A stretch of DNA of 64,000 nucleotides from contig JAYJMM010000072.1 in NCBI GenBank assembly GCA_037349105.1, positions 1,054,001 to 1,118,000 on the forward strand, written 5' to 3'. Positions within the stretch are counted from its first letter, which is position 1; each line of letters starts with the position of its first letter. Below, in pieces: positions 1 through 10,445 of the stretch. Position numbers and translations under genes: made by a program. The DNA comes from Limnomonas spitsbergensis (Eukaryota > Chlorophyta > Chlorophyceae > Chlamydomonadales). The notes under the pieces were generated by a model. The model worked only from the letters and a program-made list of their open reading frames with translations, was not told where the DNA came from and ran no database searches.

Positions 1-414
1 AATTTCAAAAGAGCGTTGCCAGCTGCGCACAATGCCACGACGCATGGACAAGCCGATAGCGCGATTCGTTTTGCAGCAGCACAACAAACGCGGCTTAACA
101 ACTACCAAGGAATGCTGCGACATTTCGAAAATCTTAGCCTGCGAGGTTCTTGAATGCGAATCGGCTACCCCGGACATGCAATGGAAACGAAGGCCGGATT
201 TCTCTGTGGTGGTCTCCACCTCGGGCTTAAACCTTGGCGCGGACCGAACAAAACCGACCAGCCCGACTGCACACCTGAAACTCCAATGGAAACACAGCCT
301 AAGCGTACGTGTGTGCAAGATGGGGTGGGTGCCGTCGATTCACTCACGAAACAGTATCACGAACTGACACCACGGCAATACGGCATATCAGCTGAGATGT
401 AGAATCCCTCAATC

Positions 415-1036
415 CAGGGGCCCGTTCACATTGGCTCCAATCCAGTCGTTGGGATCATTTGGGGCCCAAGTGTGGAACTAGATAGGATCATTTTTGCCCA
501 CTTTCTCGCCAGTTTCAGCTACTTGCAGGAATCCGCCAGCCACAGACGAGTTCACAGCCAACTTCTGTTGCGAGCACAACACGATCGTCGTGGCGCGCTT
601 GTCAATGCTGCTGTGAACGCAAGAGAAATCGCTCAGGGATCTCGAGCTTGTACCAGAGATCGTACTGACCGAGACTTTCCATTTTGACAATGTCCAGCAT
701 GGTTCCACCTCGATCAAACATTTTGTTTAATCACACTCGTTAAAATATAACAACCATGTAAACGAATGAGACAAGAATGCACGTAATCGACCTAGTTTGA
801 GTTTGCGTAAACCCTGAACCGAGCCAGCGTGGCAGCCAGCGTGGCAGGATCATTTGGCTCATTTCTCAACACTACCTCGGGAGGTCGTTTCTGAAATGAT
901 CCTAGATGTACACAAAGTACAACGGCTAACAGTCGCCCAACTCGCGCCTCTAGTGTGGATCTAGTTAGGATCATCTCAGAATTCTGTACGGTGCCCACTT
1001 TTGGCTCGGATCACCCCCAATGTGAACGGGCCCCAG
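415..1036. mobile_element. 622-bp terminal-inverted-repeat element
   Basis: The left end (415-434, CAGGGGCCCGTTCACATTGG) and the right end (1017-1036) are inverted copies matching at 19 of 20 positions. Just inside each end is a similar segment containing GGATCAT (about 470-495 and 951-977), in direct orientation. No transposase reading frame is visible, so this would be a non-autonomous element. CAGGG-type ends recall hAT elements, but the 8 bases flanking each side do not match, so no target-site duplication supports that class. The rest of 1-1560 holds no recognisable gene. Confidence 0.6.
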
Positions 1037-1582
1037 GTCTAGTAACATCCAGCTGCAGAATTCGCCAACTCTCCTGATCCTTGTCGAAGATCTGCAGATT
1101 CTGCACAGGTGCAATGAAAGCCCGGTACGATGCATCGCTGCCAGAAACGATGGCTTATTCGGGCACTGTGCAACACTAGCAACACACCCGTCTCTCCGTC
1201 CTCTCCCTCCCTCCCCTCCCTCCATTCTCACCGACAAGCTTGCGTAGGCCAACGCAAGTTATGATGGTAGAAACAGTCGTACGTCAGCCAAAGGCACTAG
1301 CAGGCGCGATTGCCACACGGCGGCAAAGCTCTTAAAGCTCTTGTCGTCATCCATGGCTAGCTAGCTAGCTAGCGGATGCTGTACCCGCCGCTGGTGCGTG
1401 ATGGCGCTTTCGAATGGAATAAATGGCAAACGAGATAGCAAGTTACAATAATGCAGGGCAGCTGTCTACGTCTGAAATACGTGCAGAGGATCTGGATGCT
1501 AGCTTTCTGCTTCCCCGGGGCAGAGAAAGGGTAGATCGGGTAAACAAGGATTGGTGGATGTATGATGACCACACTTAGCTTT

Positions 1583-1715
1583 CACACCGCGCACCCTAAT
1601 CTAATACGGCCCACATGTAATACGGTGTCGTATTAGCTGTGGGCCGTATTAGCTAATATAGCTAATACGACACCGTATTACATGTGGGCCGTATTAGATT
1701 AGGGTGCGCGGTGTG
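1583..1715. repeat. Perfect 55-bp fold-back (hairpin)
   Basis: Positions 1583-1637 and 1661-1715 are exact reverse complements over 55 bases, with a 23-base spacer. The spacer repeats the internal motif GGGCCGTATTAG and carries the small palindrome TAGCTAATATAGCTA. Pairing continues weakly outwards (GACCACACTT at about 1567 against its complement after 1715) with a 4-base interruption. The perfect identity implies a recent origin or active homogenisation. It could be a MITE-like fold-back or part of a palindromic insertion; no gene is involved. Confidence 0.85.
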
Positions 1716-2339
1716 GAAAGTGTGGTCCGGTGGGCTGGCAGTGGGGTGCACTTGTTCGATGTGGGGCACACATGTTCGATGTGGGGCACACTTGTTTAAC
1801 GTGTTCTTGTGGGGAATAATAGTGGTTATTACGAGGGGCGGATCAACAAAATTTTCTGGGCTTGGCCGAATATGGATGAAATTCTCTTTATTTAACCGAA
1901 ACAAATATATTTGATGCGGCTGGCGACCTGCTGGCGTGGCGAATTCGAACACCTGGGGATGGTCCATAGGCCAACGACATGCCGAGGTTCCCTTTGTCAC
2001 CTCGGACGAAGTTTGAGAGTTCAAAAATACTTAATACAAAACGTTTTACCAGTCTATGAAGCAGAGCGCTCGCCTTGGCACTCTCGAGGCTTGTCCTGAC
2101 GTAAAAGGTGAAAAGGTTACACATGGGAGTCTCATTGTCGCTAGCCGTCGCGAGCCGTTCACGAACGGTAGAGATAAATGTGATCATGTGATCAACGCGC
2201 GCACTCGCTCGGTACCGAAAATATCCCAATTGCATCGAATACAAGCGAAAACAGCTGACAATTCCCGAGTGATGCGTCGCGTAACCCCTTGGTAACACCC
2301 TTCTGGACAAGTATGAAGGTTCGCTTACAGCTCGCTGCC

Positions 2340-3282
2340 CGTTGACGTTACACCTCTGCGCCCTGCTCAAAAAATGCTCGGCCGCGTGGGCACCTAACGG
2401 AAGAGTTGGGAGGAAAGTAGGAATCGGTTTGTATAGTAAGGAAAAACCTGCGGCGTCATCCATGGATCCTGTCCCCCCTTGCTCCCGTATTTTCTTGTAG
2501 ATTCTGCATGGGCATTGGAACACAGCAGGAGGTTAGTCAATGACGTTTCACCTCTGGGCCATGCTTAAATAAGGCTCGGCCGCGTGGGCGCCTAACTAAA
2601 GGGATTACGGCATTACGTCCTGCACATGGTCGCCGTCTCCCCTAGCCCAACACCGCATGTCACGTTGCTGACCACTGCGCCGTCCTCAAGTGTTAGCCGT
2701 GCTGACGGCGCCGAGCCGCAACCTCAAGTGCATGCGCAAGCAAGCACACTCCTTTCAGTTGGTGCGGCCCCTGGCCTACGCCTGCACGGCGCCCGACTAA
2801 AACCAGGTGCGGTAGGCGGCCGCAGACTTGTGTTCAGTGGCAGGATCTTTGAGGTCCCCTCTGCCAGCTGGAGGTTAGTATGGAGGGCTTCCTGAACAAT
2901 GAACATGCATGTTCACCGTCTCCCCTTGCTTGCATACGGCCCTGCGTCGTTGGTATGGGCATGTCTCGTGCCGCTGACCATTGCGCCGTCCCCTAGTGTT
3001 GGCTGATCTGGCCGGAATGAGCCGCATCCGAAATTTTGACGTTCGCAAGCATGCACCCTCTTTTCATCACTTCCAAAGTTACCAAACAGGGCGCCCATGT
3101 GGCCGACCCTTTGCAGCATAGCCCGAGGGTGTTATGTCATTGACATTGACAGTTGACACCCTCCTAGTGCGCACCGGGCGCCGGCACGACGCCTGTCGTC
3201 GGCTGTAAGCCCGTAATCATGTGTCAATAACATGACACCTCTGGGCCCGCTCAAAGCTCGGCCGCGTGGGCGCCCAACTGTT
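2340..3282. repeat. Cluster of dispersed repeat family D (three copies)
   Basis: Three copies share the core CTCTGGGCCCTGCTCAA followed by GGCTCGGCCGCGTGGGCGCC, at about 2340-2400, 2536-2596 and 3222-3282. Between them lie segments (about 2628-2710 and 2907-3010) that recur at 13,460-13,545 and 13,890-13,945, so a larger composite element is present more than once. Other copies of the core lie at about 12,984, 13,044, 13,551, 32,631, 33,049 (partial) and 61,354. The function is unknown; no transposase or reverse transcriptase was seen. Confidence 0.75.
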
Positions 3283-3289
3283 CAGAAGT

Positions 3290-4080
3290 ACGGTCAAGCG
3301 GTAAGATACGGATAAACGGTACGCTACGGTACGGCCGTACTGTGTAACCCTGCTTGCTGCCATGCAGCCATGCTTGCTTCACACCAGTCCCGGCCTGGAA
3401 TGAATTCAGGCCTAAGTAAATTGCGTTTTTGATCACTTTACATGTACGGTAATGTGCGCTATACCACCTTTTGGGGCTGTTTGGAGGCGGGGCCTTGGGC
3501 GGCCCAAAACAGTAGGGCTTGCTTCACCAGACCCCAGGGCCGTACAGGGCGGGTCATATGTATCGTCAAAACATGGACAGGCCCAGCGGTGCAAGGAGGT
3601 TAGGTCATGACTTGATATCAGTTACACATTGACTGTGCTCCAAACTGATTGCTAGCAGTGCACTAATACTGGTAGGCACCAACTGCCCCTTGAGATAGTC
3701 AAACGCAAACACAATGGGCTTCAGGAGTCCACTTGACAGAATCACCAGCTCCAATAAATTTATGTTTTGAGATAACTTGGCCATGCTGAGGGTCCTGCCT
3801 ATAATTTTTTGATGATGTTATATTGCAGTGTTGGCCTCCATAGCTGAAGTATTACCTGATGTAAAGCCTAGGGTTGTGGCTCTGAAACCACCAGTGCTGT
3901 TTTTTCCCATCCTCTCGCAAAACCAGTCCTCGGCAGATCTGGCTGGCTCAGCTCAGATAAGAAGGGGGGCCTGGAATAAAGGACATGCAAATCAAGATGT
4001 GTTAAGAAAGAGAACCATGCAGGGTAATCTTATGTCCCGAGAAAGAGGAAGGGGGGGGACCCCAGGCAAAAGGGTCCCAA
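3290..4080. other. Intergenic stretch without recognisable gene
   Basis: No frame with recognisable protein similarity was found. The 118-codon frame at 3828-4184 (+) has no motif I recognise and runs into the AT-rich island. Short runs of ACGGTA-type sequence occur near 3290-3330. Confidence 0.4.
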
Positions 4081-4082
4081 GC

Positions 4083-4540
4083 AAAACAAAAAAATATGAT
4101 TTTGCAGGGACTTCCCCCTTAAAAAATATCTGTAATTCCCCTGTTTCACAGGCCTTAAATAAAAAAGTTAGATATCTTTTTTAATAAGTAATAACTACTC
4201 TTTTTATAAAAAGTTGTAAACGTAGTTTACTAAGTTTTTATCTTTTTTTTGATAATTATATTTTAAAATGTGTTTAGTGATTTTAAATTATTAAAATCAC
4301 GAATATAAAGTAATGGATCATCTATACTTTATAATTTTCTTTATAGGTACTGAAACAATCTCAAATTCATTTAAAAGCTATCCAAATAAATTATTTTATG
4401 GACCCGCATTGGTGTCTGCATTTGGACCCCAACAAACCATTAGCGAAGCTAAAAAACAGGTTACCGAAAAATCTTGTAAACGAGAAGTCTTGCTTAAAGA
4501 GTGGATACCTGAATTAATGAATTCTGGAAATCAGTGACAG
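4083..4540 (+). other. AT-rich island with a 74-codon frame, possible organelle or viral DNA insert
   Basis: Composition changes sharply here. About 4100-4330 is dominated by A and T, including runs such as TTTTTTTT and TTAAATTATTAAAATC, whereas neighbours on both sides are balanced or GC-rich. The frame at 4313-4537 (ATG to TGA) encodes 74 residues with A/T-ending codons. It includes the coherent-looking stretch GPALVSAFGPQQTISEAKKQ and a lysine-rich tail ending in WIPELMNSGNQ. I do not recognise the family. The codon use is unlike the neighbouring nuclear genes and suggests a fragment from plastid, mitochondrial or viral DNA. An alternative is a genuine AT-rich nuclear spacer with a chance frame. 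Confidence 0.45.
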
Positions 4541-5281
4541 TGATATGGGAGCTTGCATGGCTGAGGGGCTGCATGGGGCAAGGGGCATGGCTTCCTGACA
4601 AGCCACCTTTGCCCCAATTTTGCAGCCTCGGGAGTGGGGAATGGTGCACAAATTGACTGGGCAGTCTTAATGAGCTACTCTCAGGCTCTCTGAATCACCA
4701 GAAATCATAGCAATCATACAGGTTTGGAGTGAATTCCAATCCATGAAAGACAGCCCTGATGTGGGCCACATGGAAGGCCATATTTGCATGTTGGATTGGC
4801 CAAATGACCTAGGGATGGTGGCAATGCCTCCGTCTATGCCCCACCTACACCCACTTCAGGTGAACCGGTTTTTAGCCACTTTTCAGGCTCAGCCGCCGCA
4901 GGTTTGGTACTCAACGGGACAGTTTTTGGCATCCAACTGTCATTCGGATTCAAATGATACCCCAACATGCCTCAATAAACCGTGTATGGCAAGCTGATTA
5001 CAGCACTTGACGATGTAGCAACACACCAGGTCGATCGAGGCAGTTCCTAGAGAGATTACCTTAAATGGCAGTTGGTACTGTTCGTGTGAACCAGGTTGGG
5101 ACGGCGGGTCAGACCTCAGTACCCCTAAAGCGTGTCGATACATGTGACCCGCCCTGTACGCCGTGATGTATTATCTGATGTGTATCCGAAGCCGGGGGAG
5201 ATCCGAAGCGCACTGCGTCCTGCACTTTGGTTGAAAAATACTTTATCTCATTTAAGACACCCGTTGAGATAAACTCATCAG
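4541..5281. other. Upstream region of the TPR-kelch-MYND gene
   Basis: No coding segment is recognisable. The region would contain the promoter of the gene beginning at about 5,282; no clear core promoter motif could be assigned. Confidence 0.35.
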
Positions 5282-8200
5282 ATGCCGCTGCCGGTGCCGC
5301 TGAGGCAGGCGCAACCAAGACATGCAGTCCCGGTGCAGGACCTACTTAGGGCGAAAATGATGTGCGAATCAGTGACTGAAGCCAAGAATGCGGGTAACAA
5401 GCTATTCAGCGCGGAGGACTATATCGGCGCGATCGCGGCCTATTCCACACACTTGACTGACGACATGACGGAAAAGATAATTTGCCACCGCGGTTGGATG
5501 CAGGCTGCTGCTGGCGGCATTCCCAACGTCAACGAGTTGTTCAATGTCTTAGGTGTGCTAGGAGCCTGGACCTGGGCGGAAGGATATGGACGGTACAGGC
5601 ATACTGCATGTCGGTGCCTTAAGCCAATGTGCCATGCAGCTAAAAATACGTCTGGGCTCGCTCGCGATTATAAATGCTACTTTGATGGACCCCATGCCGT
5701 TTTGCGCACGATGCTGGGTGCTGGGATGGTGGGCCATCCCCAAGCAGCCACCAATGCTAACCCTTCACCTGTTCTCACGCCCGAAGAAGTCACAATTAGT
5801 TTGCATGTCACATGCTCAGCCAAAAGGTGACACTGCCTTATTCCACTCCAATATGTGCATTTATTGGGTCAGGTGATTTCTAAGCAGAACTCCCCACAGT
5901 ACGCCTCCCTTTAGTCGCCCCCTCCCCCCTAAGCTCTGCTCAGCCCGTCCCCCTGCTGGTTTACTGATGCCAACCAATGTTTTCTCCCTGTTCCTGCTTT
6001 GACTACTCCCAGGCCAGACGCTCAACAATCGAGCCATGTGCAACCTGAAGCTCAGCAACATGCGCGCGGTTCTCAGGGACACTGCCATGGCCATGCACAC
6101 CACCTGCTTCCCGTCACTGCTAATGGCTGATGGAGAGGCAGGCCCACGTGCTGGCCGCAAGATACGTCCCGGTGCCGAGGAGATATTCTTGAAGGTACGT
6201 TGGCTCATGTCAGGCCATATCAGACCGTGCCTGATCATCCCGGGCCATGTCAGTCCTTGCTTAGCCGTCCCATGCTATGTTAAGCCATTTCAGGCTATGG
6301 CATGACATGTCAGGCCATGCAATCAGCAGCAGCCTGCAGTTGCGCCTACTGTAGCTGGGCCCCCTGCTGGAACCATGGTATGACTAGGGTCCACTGACAC
6401 ACTGAATGGGAAGCAAAGGACAGTGGCATGTATGGACACGTCCCAGGTTCATGATTTCTCTAATGCGCTCATGCCGGATCCCAAAGTAGAAGCACCGGCC
6501 AAATACCTTTGATGGGAGCCATCTGCTCAGCCCACCCGCTTGTTGTGCGGCCCCTGATGGCCTCCCTCCCTACATAATAAACACCATCCTTTGTTAGCTG
6601 TGGGCGTGGCCTCGAGCCCCACCCACCCACCCAGCCACCACCCACTCTCCCCCTCGCCTCTCACTCAATTAGGCCTGCATCCGGCGTTCCAAGGCGTTGG
6701 AGGCCACCGGCAACAGCGCCGCCGCCGCGCAGCTGATCCGCGAAGTCTCTGCACTACCGATTGCTGCGGGTGTTGCGGATCTCCAGGCCGACCGCTGCCG
6801 ACTGGACAGCATGCGTCACCCCAGTGAGGAGGGGCGGCTGGCGTGCCGCGGGAAGGTGGACTGGTCGGCGGTGTGCACTGCGAGGTGGACTCAGCGGCAG
6901 GCGGGGGGCGATGTGCCGCCGGAGCTCAAGGGCTTTGGAGCGGGACAACATCGTGGCTGCATCTTTATAACAGCAAGGTAGGGCATGCTGCGGGTGTCAT
7001 CATGAGTGGATCAGTGTAATTATGACCCTCAGGGTGGGGCTGAAAACAACCCTGAATCTAGACCCTTGAGGACCTCCAGCCGACCAGAGTGAGAATGCAG
7101 TGCCAAGACTATGGGGGGCTATGTCTCCTTTTGACTAAATCATCTGCACCCCTCCCACACACACTGGTGAATGAGGCAACCATCAAATGAAGCCCTTTCA
7201 TTTGAATGTGCTGGACGTTGCCCGGTTGACTGAAGTCCCCTTTGCCCCCACTATTGGGTGACCCCCCACTTTTGTGTGACTGCATCGACCCTGTCACATT
7301 TAATGCTGAATTCTACAGGTGTACTCCTTGGACCTGTCCAGCATGACATGGCGCATTGTGGAGCCTCAGGGAGGCGAGCATCCCCCACCCGACCACCTGT
7401 ACCGCTCCAACGCTATCTGGCGGAGTAGCATCTGCAACGTAGTGTTCAGCCGGACCAAGGCGCCTGCTGTGCACCTGTTTGACATGGCCACTGAGATGTG
7501 GAGCAAGAGGGTGTGTGCGGCTGGGCCCAAGTAAGAGTGTCTGATGCTGCTGTTGAGGGGGTCTGGGTCAAGTGGCTTGTAGGACCAAGTAAGAGTGTCT
7601 GATGCTGCTGTTGAGGGGGTCTGGGTCAAGTGGCTTCAAGGACCAAGTAAGAGTGTCTGATGCTGTTGTTGAGGGGGTCTGGGTCAAGTGGCTTGTAGGA
7701 CTAAGTAAGAGTGTCTGATGCTGCTGTTGAGGGGGTCTGGGTCAAGTGGCTTGTAGGACCAAGTAAGAGTGTCTGATGCAGCTGTTGAGGGGGTAAGGGT
7801 CAAGTGGCTTGTAGGACCAAGTAAGAGTGTCTGATGCTGCTGTTGAGGGGGTTAGGGTCAAGTGGCTTGTAGGACCAAGTAAGAGTGCCTGATGCTGCTG
7901 TTGAGGGGGTAAGGGTCAAGTGGCTTGTAGGACCAAGTAAGAGCGCCAGATGTTGATGTTGAGGGGGTCTGGGTCAAGTGGCTTGTAGGACCAAGTAAGA
8001 GCGCCAGATGTTGATGTTGAGGGGGGTCTGGGTCAAGTGGCTTGTAGGACCAAGTAAGAGTGCCTGATGCTGCTGTTGAGGGGGTAAGGGTCAAGTGGCT
8101 TGTAGGACCAAGTAAGAGCGCCAGATGTTGAGGTTGAGGGGGTCTGGGTCAAGTGGCTTGTAGGACCAAGTAAGAGCGCCAGATGTTGATGTTGAGGGGG

Positions 8201-9947
8201 GTCTGGGTCTAGTGGCTTGTTGACCCAAGAGGGGGCTACAATTTGATGATATCAGTTTTATACTTCCCAATTTACGTTAAGACAGCATGGATTGTGTGTT
8301 GAATCCACCAGTCAGCATGCTGGCTGGATTCTTCTACTCAGGGAGGGCACTGTCAAAACAGGGGCTCGGGTATTTACAGTTGTACAGTTTATTGGAATTG
8401 AAATCAGCCTCATGTGAGGGGTCCCATAGGGAGTCCTACGTTATGAATCTCTTGAGTGGATGGACCCAGTCCGCTCTCCCACGTACACTCACAGGCACGT
8501 CGAGAACTTCCCTCCAGCTCGGCAGGGGGACCAGCTCTGCAAGTTTGCCATGGCAGTGCTCGGCGACCAGCTGTACGTCCATGGCGGATGCACCGACCAT
8601 CGTACCACTGGCTCCCTTGGCTGCCTGTTTGCCTTCAGCCTCACGGCTGATGCCTGGGAGGTTCTGCACAACCTGCCCAGGACGTCACAGAGCTACCCCG
8701 AGGGCATGCACTGCCACCAAATGTGGGCCATGTCCGACAGGCTGTTCATTCTGGGAGGACGCACGCAATGTGAGTGGAAGGAAGCGACAAACACGTGCAT
8801 GAGGGAAGCGACACTAAAACATTTTGTTTTTGATACGTCAAATTTCTGAATTTACCATGACCTATGGTCTCACAACTGCACTGTCAAAAACCCGAGCCCT
8901 ACTAAGCCCTAAGCTTTAGGCCCTGAGCCACGAGCCCTGAACCTTGAATCCTGAACCTGAGCCCTGAGCCCTGAGCCCCGATGACTAGCACCTGGCCTTT
9001 GGACCTTGCACCCCAATCCCTGCACCCAAAACCCTACACCTCAAACCCTGAAACCTGAGACCCTGAGACCCTGCAGCCCAATCCCTGCACTCCAATCCCT
9101 GAACCCTGAGACCCTGAACCCTGAGACCCTGAACCCCAAACCCTGCACCCTAACTCCCATTCCTTGACCCCCTCATATCATCATATGATGTTGGTGTCTC
9201 CTTCCAGCTCCCACTGTGGGCCCGGGCCACTGCGAGCCCATGGTGCCAGATGACCGCTACTTCTGGTCCTACGATGTTGTGGCCCGCACCTGGCGCAATG
9301 AGGCCGCCTTCATGAACGGTGGCGGGAACCAGAGCAACATGCCCTCTCCGCGATCGCAATTCTCGGTCGCAACGTATGGCAGTGGTGGCGGCAGTGACGG
9401 CGACGCTTCCATGAAGAGCCATGCAGTCCTCTTTGGCGGCTTCTCGTCAGAGCTCAGGTTGATAGACCCCCCAGGCTCTGTTGCGATGGACTGTTCATTT
9501 CTGGGCGACACCTTCTTGTATGACGCAGAGAGGAATACGTGGAAGTATGTGTTCAGTGACGAATGGCCGGAGCATCGGGCAATGGCGGCACTGATTGCGG
9601 TGCCGAGTGCAGAGATAACCCATGTCTGCACTGAAAAGAAGTACAAGCAGTCCAAGCAGATGGCAGGCTTCCACGTGTTTGCCCTGGGTGGCTACCAGTA
9701 CGGGAGGCAGGCCAGCAGCGTGCCTTTCAGCTCGGTGTGGGAGCTGGTGTTGGGCAGCAGTGTGAAGCATATCCGGGCACGCTGCTGGGGGTGCAATAAG
9801 TTTGAGGCGGGCCTGAGGCTGTGCGCCGGGACATGCGAGGGTGCGGTCGCGATCTGCAGCAAGGAGTGCCATGCCAAGGTCTGGGCGTCTGGGCACAAGC
9901 ATTGGTGCAGCAAGAAGAAGGAGGCTGAGGTACGGTCTGACAATTAA
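5282..9947 (+). CDS. TPR-kelch-MYND zinc finger protein, at least six exons
   Basis: Exons inferred from splice signals and phase: first exon 5282 to about 5492 or 5552; 6013-6194; 6673 to 6855 or 6977; 7319-7530; 8495-8769; 9208-9947 (stop TAA). Exon 1 encodes a TPR helix (AKNAGNKLFSAEDYIGAIAAYS); the next two continue it (TLNNRAMCNLKL, then IRRSKALEATGN), joined in phase 0 across intron 6195-6672. Later exons encode kelch blades: VYSLDLSSMTW, LYVHGG, LFILGG, VLFGG and FALGG. Joins 7530/8495 and 8769/9208 are phase-consistent. The C-terminus is a MYND finger (CWGC, LCAGTC, ICSKEC, GHKHWC). Such proteins are expected to be protein-protein adaptors; the substrate is unknown. The start is uncertain: ATG 5282, or an in-frame ATG near 5358 just before the TPR. 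The junction into 7319 fits only if exon 3 ends at 6855 or is read in another frame near 6977 (see findings). Confidence 0.8.
7529..8226 (+). repeat. 58-bp tandem array in kelch intron, 12 splice-donor-bearing units
   Basis: Twelve units of 58 bp (one of 59) begin AAGTAAGAG at 7529, 7587, 7645, 7703, 7761, 7819, 7877, 7935, 7993, 8052, 8110 and 8168. The first unit straddles the true 3' end of the exon: the coding sequence ends ..CCCAA and GTAAGAGT starts the intron at 7531. Every later unit therefore repeats the last two exon bases plus the donor. Reading through any donor meets TAA immediately, in frame. The array fills most of intron 7531-8494. Confidence 0.95.
8770..9207 (+). repeat. Kelch intron rich in CCCTGAACC-type repeats
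   Basis: This intron (donor GTGAGT at 8770, acceptor CTTCCAG ending 9207) contains about 250 bases of degenerate CCCTGAACCCTGAGA repeats between 8900 and 9170. They resemble telomere-like CCCTAAA strings found elsewhere in the window, but the unit is different. Confidence 0.8.
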
Positions 9948-10445
9948 AAAATGTTTGAGTCGAAGGTCCTAAACCCTCGTCCCGGCCTAATTGCCGGCTC
10001 ATCACCCCTTATCAAGACTATCAGAGCTGAGGTCGTTGCTTGCTGCCACATAGCAAATCTGTAGCCCCTCGGCGGAATAAGCCTGCTGGGTGATAATAGG
10101 AGGCAGCATACCAAAATCCAAAGAGTGAGATAAAGGATTTACGGTATGTTGCATCTTGAATGGCTAAATAGCATTGCTAATATATTGCCTAGGGCCGAGT
10201 GTGGAACATCTTGTTCTGCACTTTTTTTCATGCTTAAGCTGTGCACCTTCACATGGCCCTCCTCTTATCAGCACATGCTCTCCTTTAAATAAATAAATAA
10301 ATAGTACGCCCTGAGGCGTGGAATAAGGAAGCCACCCGTTCGGCCGTAGCACTAGGTGAGCTACCATATATAGCTACCTTTCATAACGCCTGGACCTGCC
10401 AATGTGAACCAGGTTGCGACAACGGTACCCTCTGAAATCGAAAAC
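9948..10445. other. Spacer between kelch and armadillo genes
   Basis: There is no coding segment. Positions about 10,318-10,370 (ACCCGTTCGGCCGTAGCAC core) recur in inverted orientation at about 34,050-34,090, so a dispersed repeat lies here next to an (AAAT)n tract at 10,287-10,304. A possible acceptor (AACCAG, ending about 10,412) precedes the armadillo frame, so an upstream non-coding exon is possible. Confidence 0.45.

Noticed and set aside
415..1036. hAT transposon assignment
   Set aside because: CAGGG-like ends fit, but no 8-bp target-site duplication or transposase is present; kept only as an inverted-repeat element.
1888..2523. 211-codon minus-strand frame
   Set aside because: It reads through a dispersed family D copy and shows no recognisable domain; the same frame appears in other D copies by chance.
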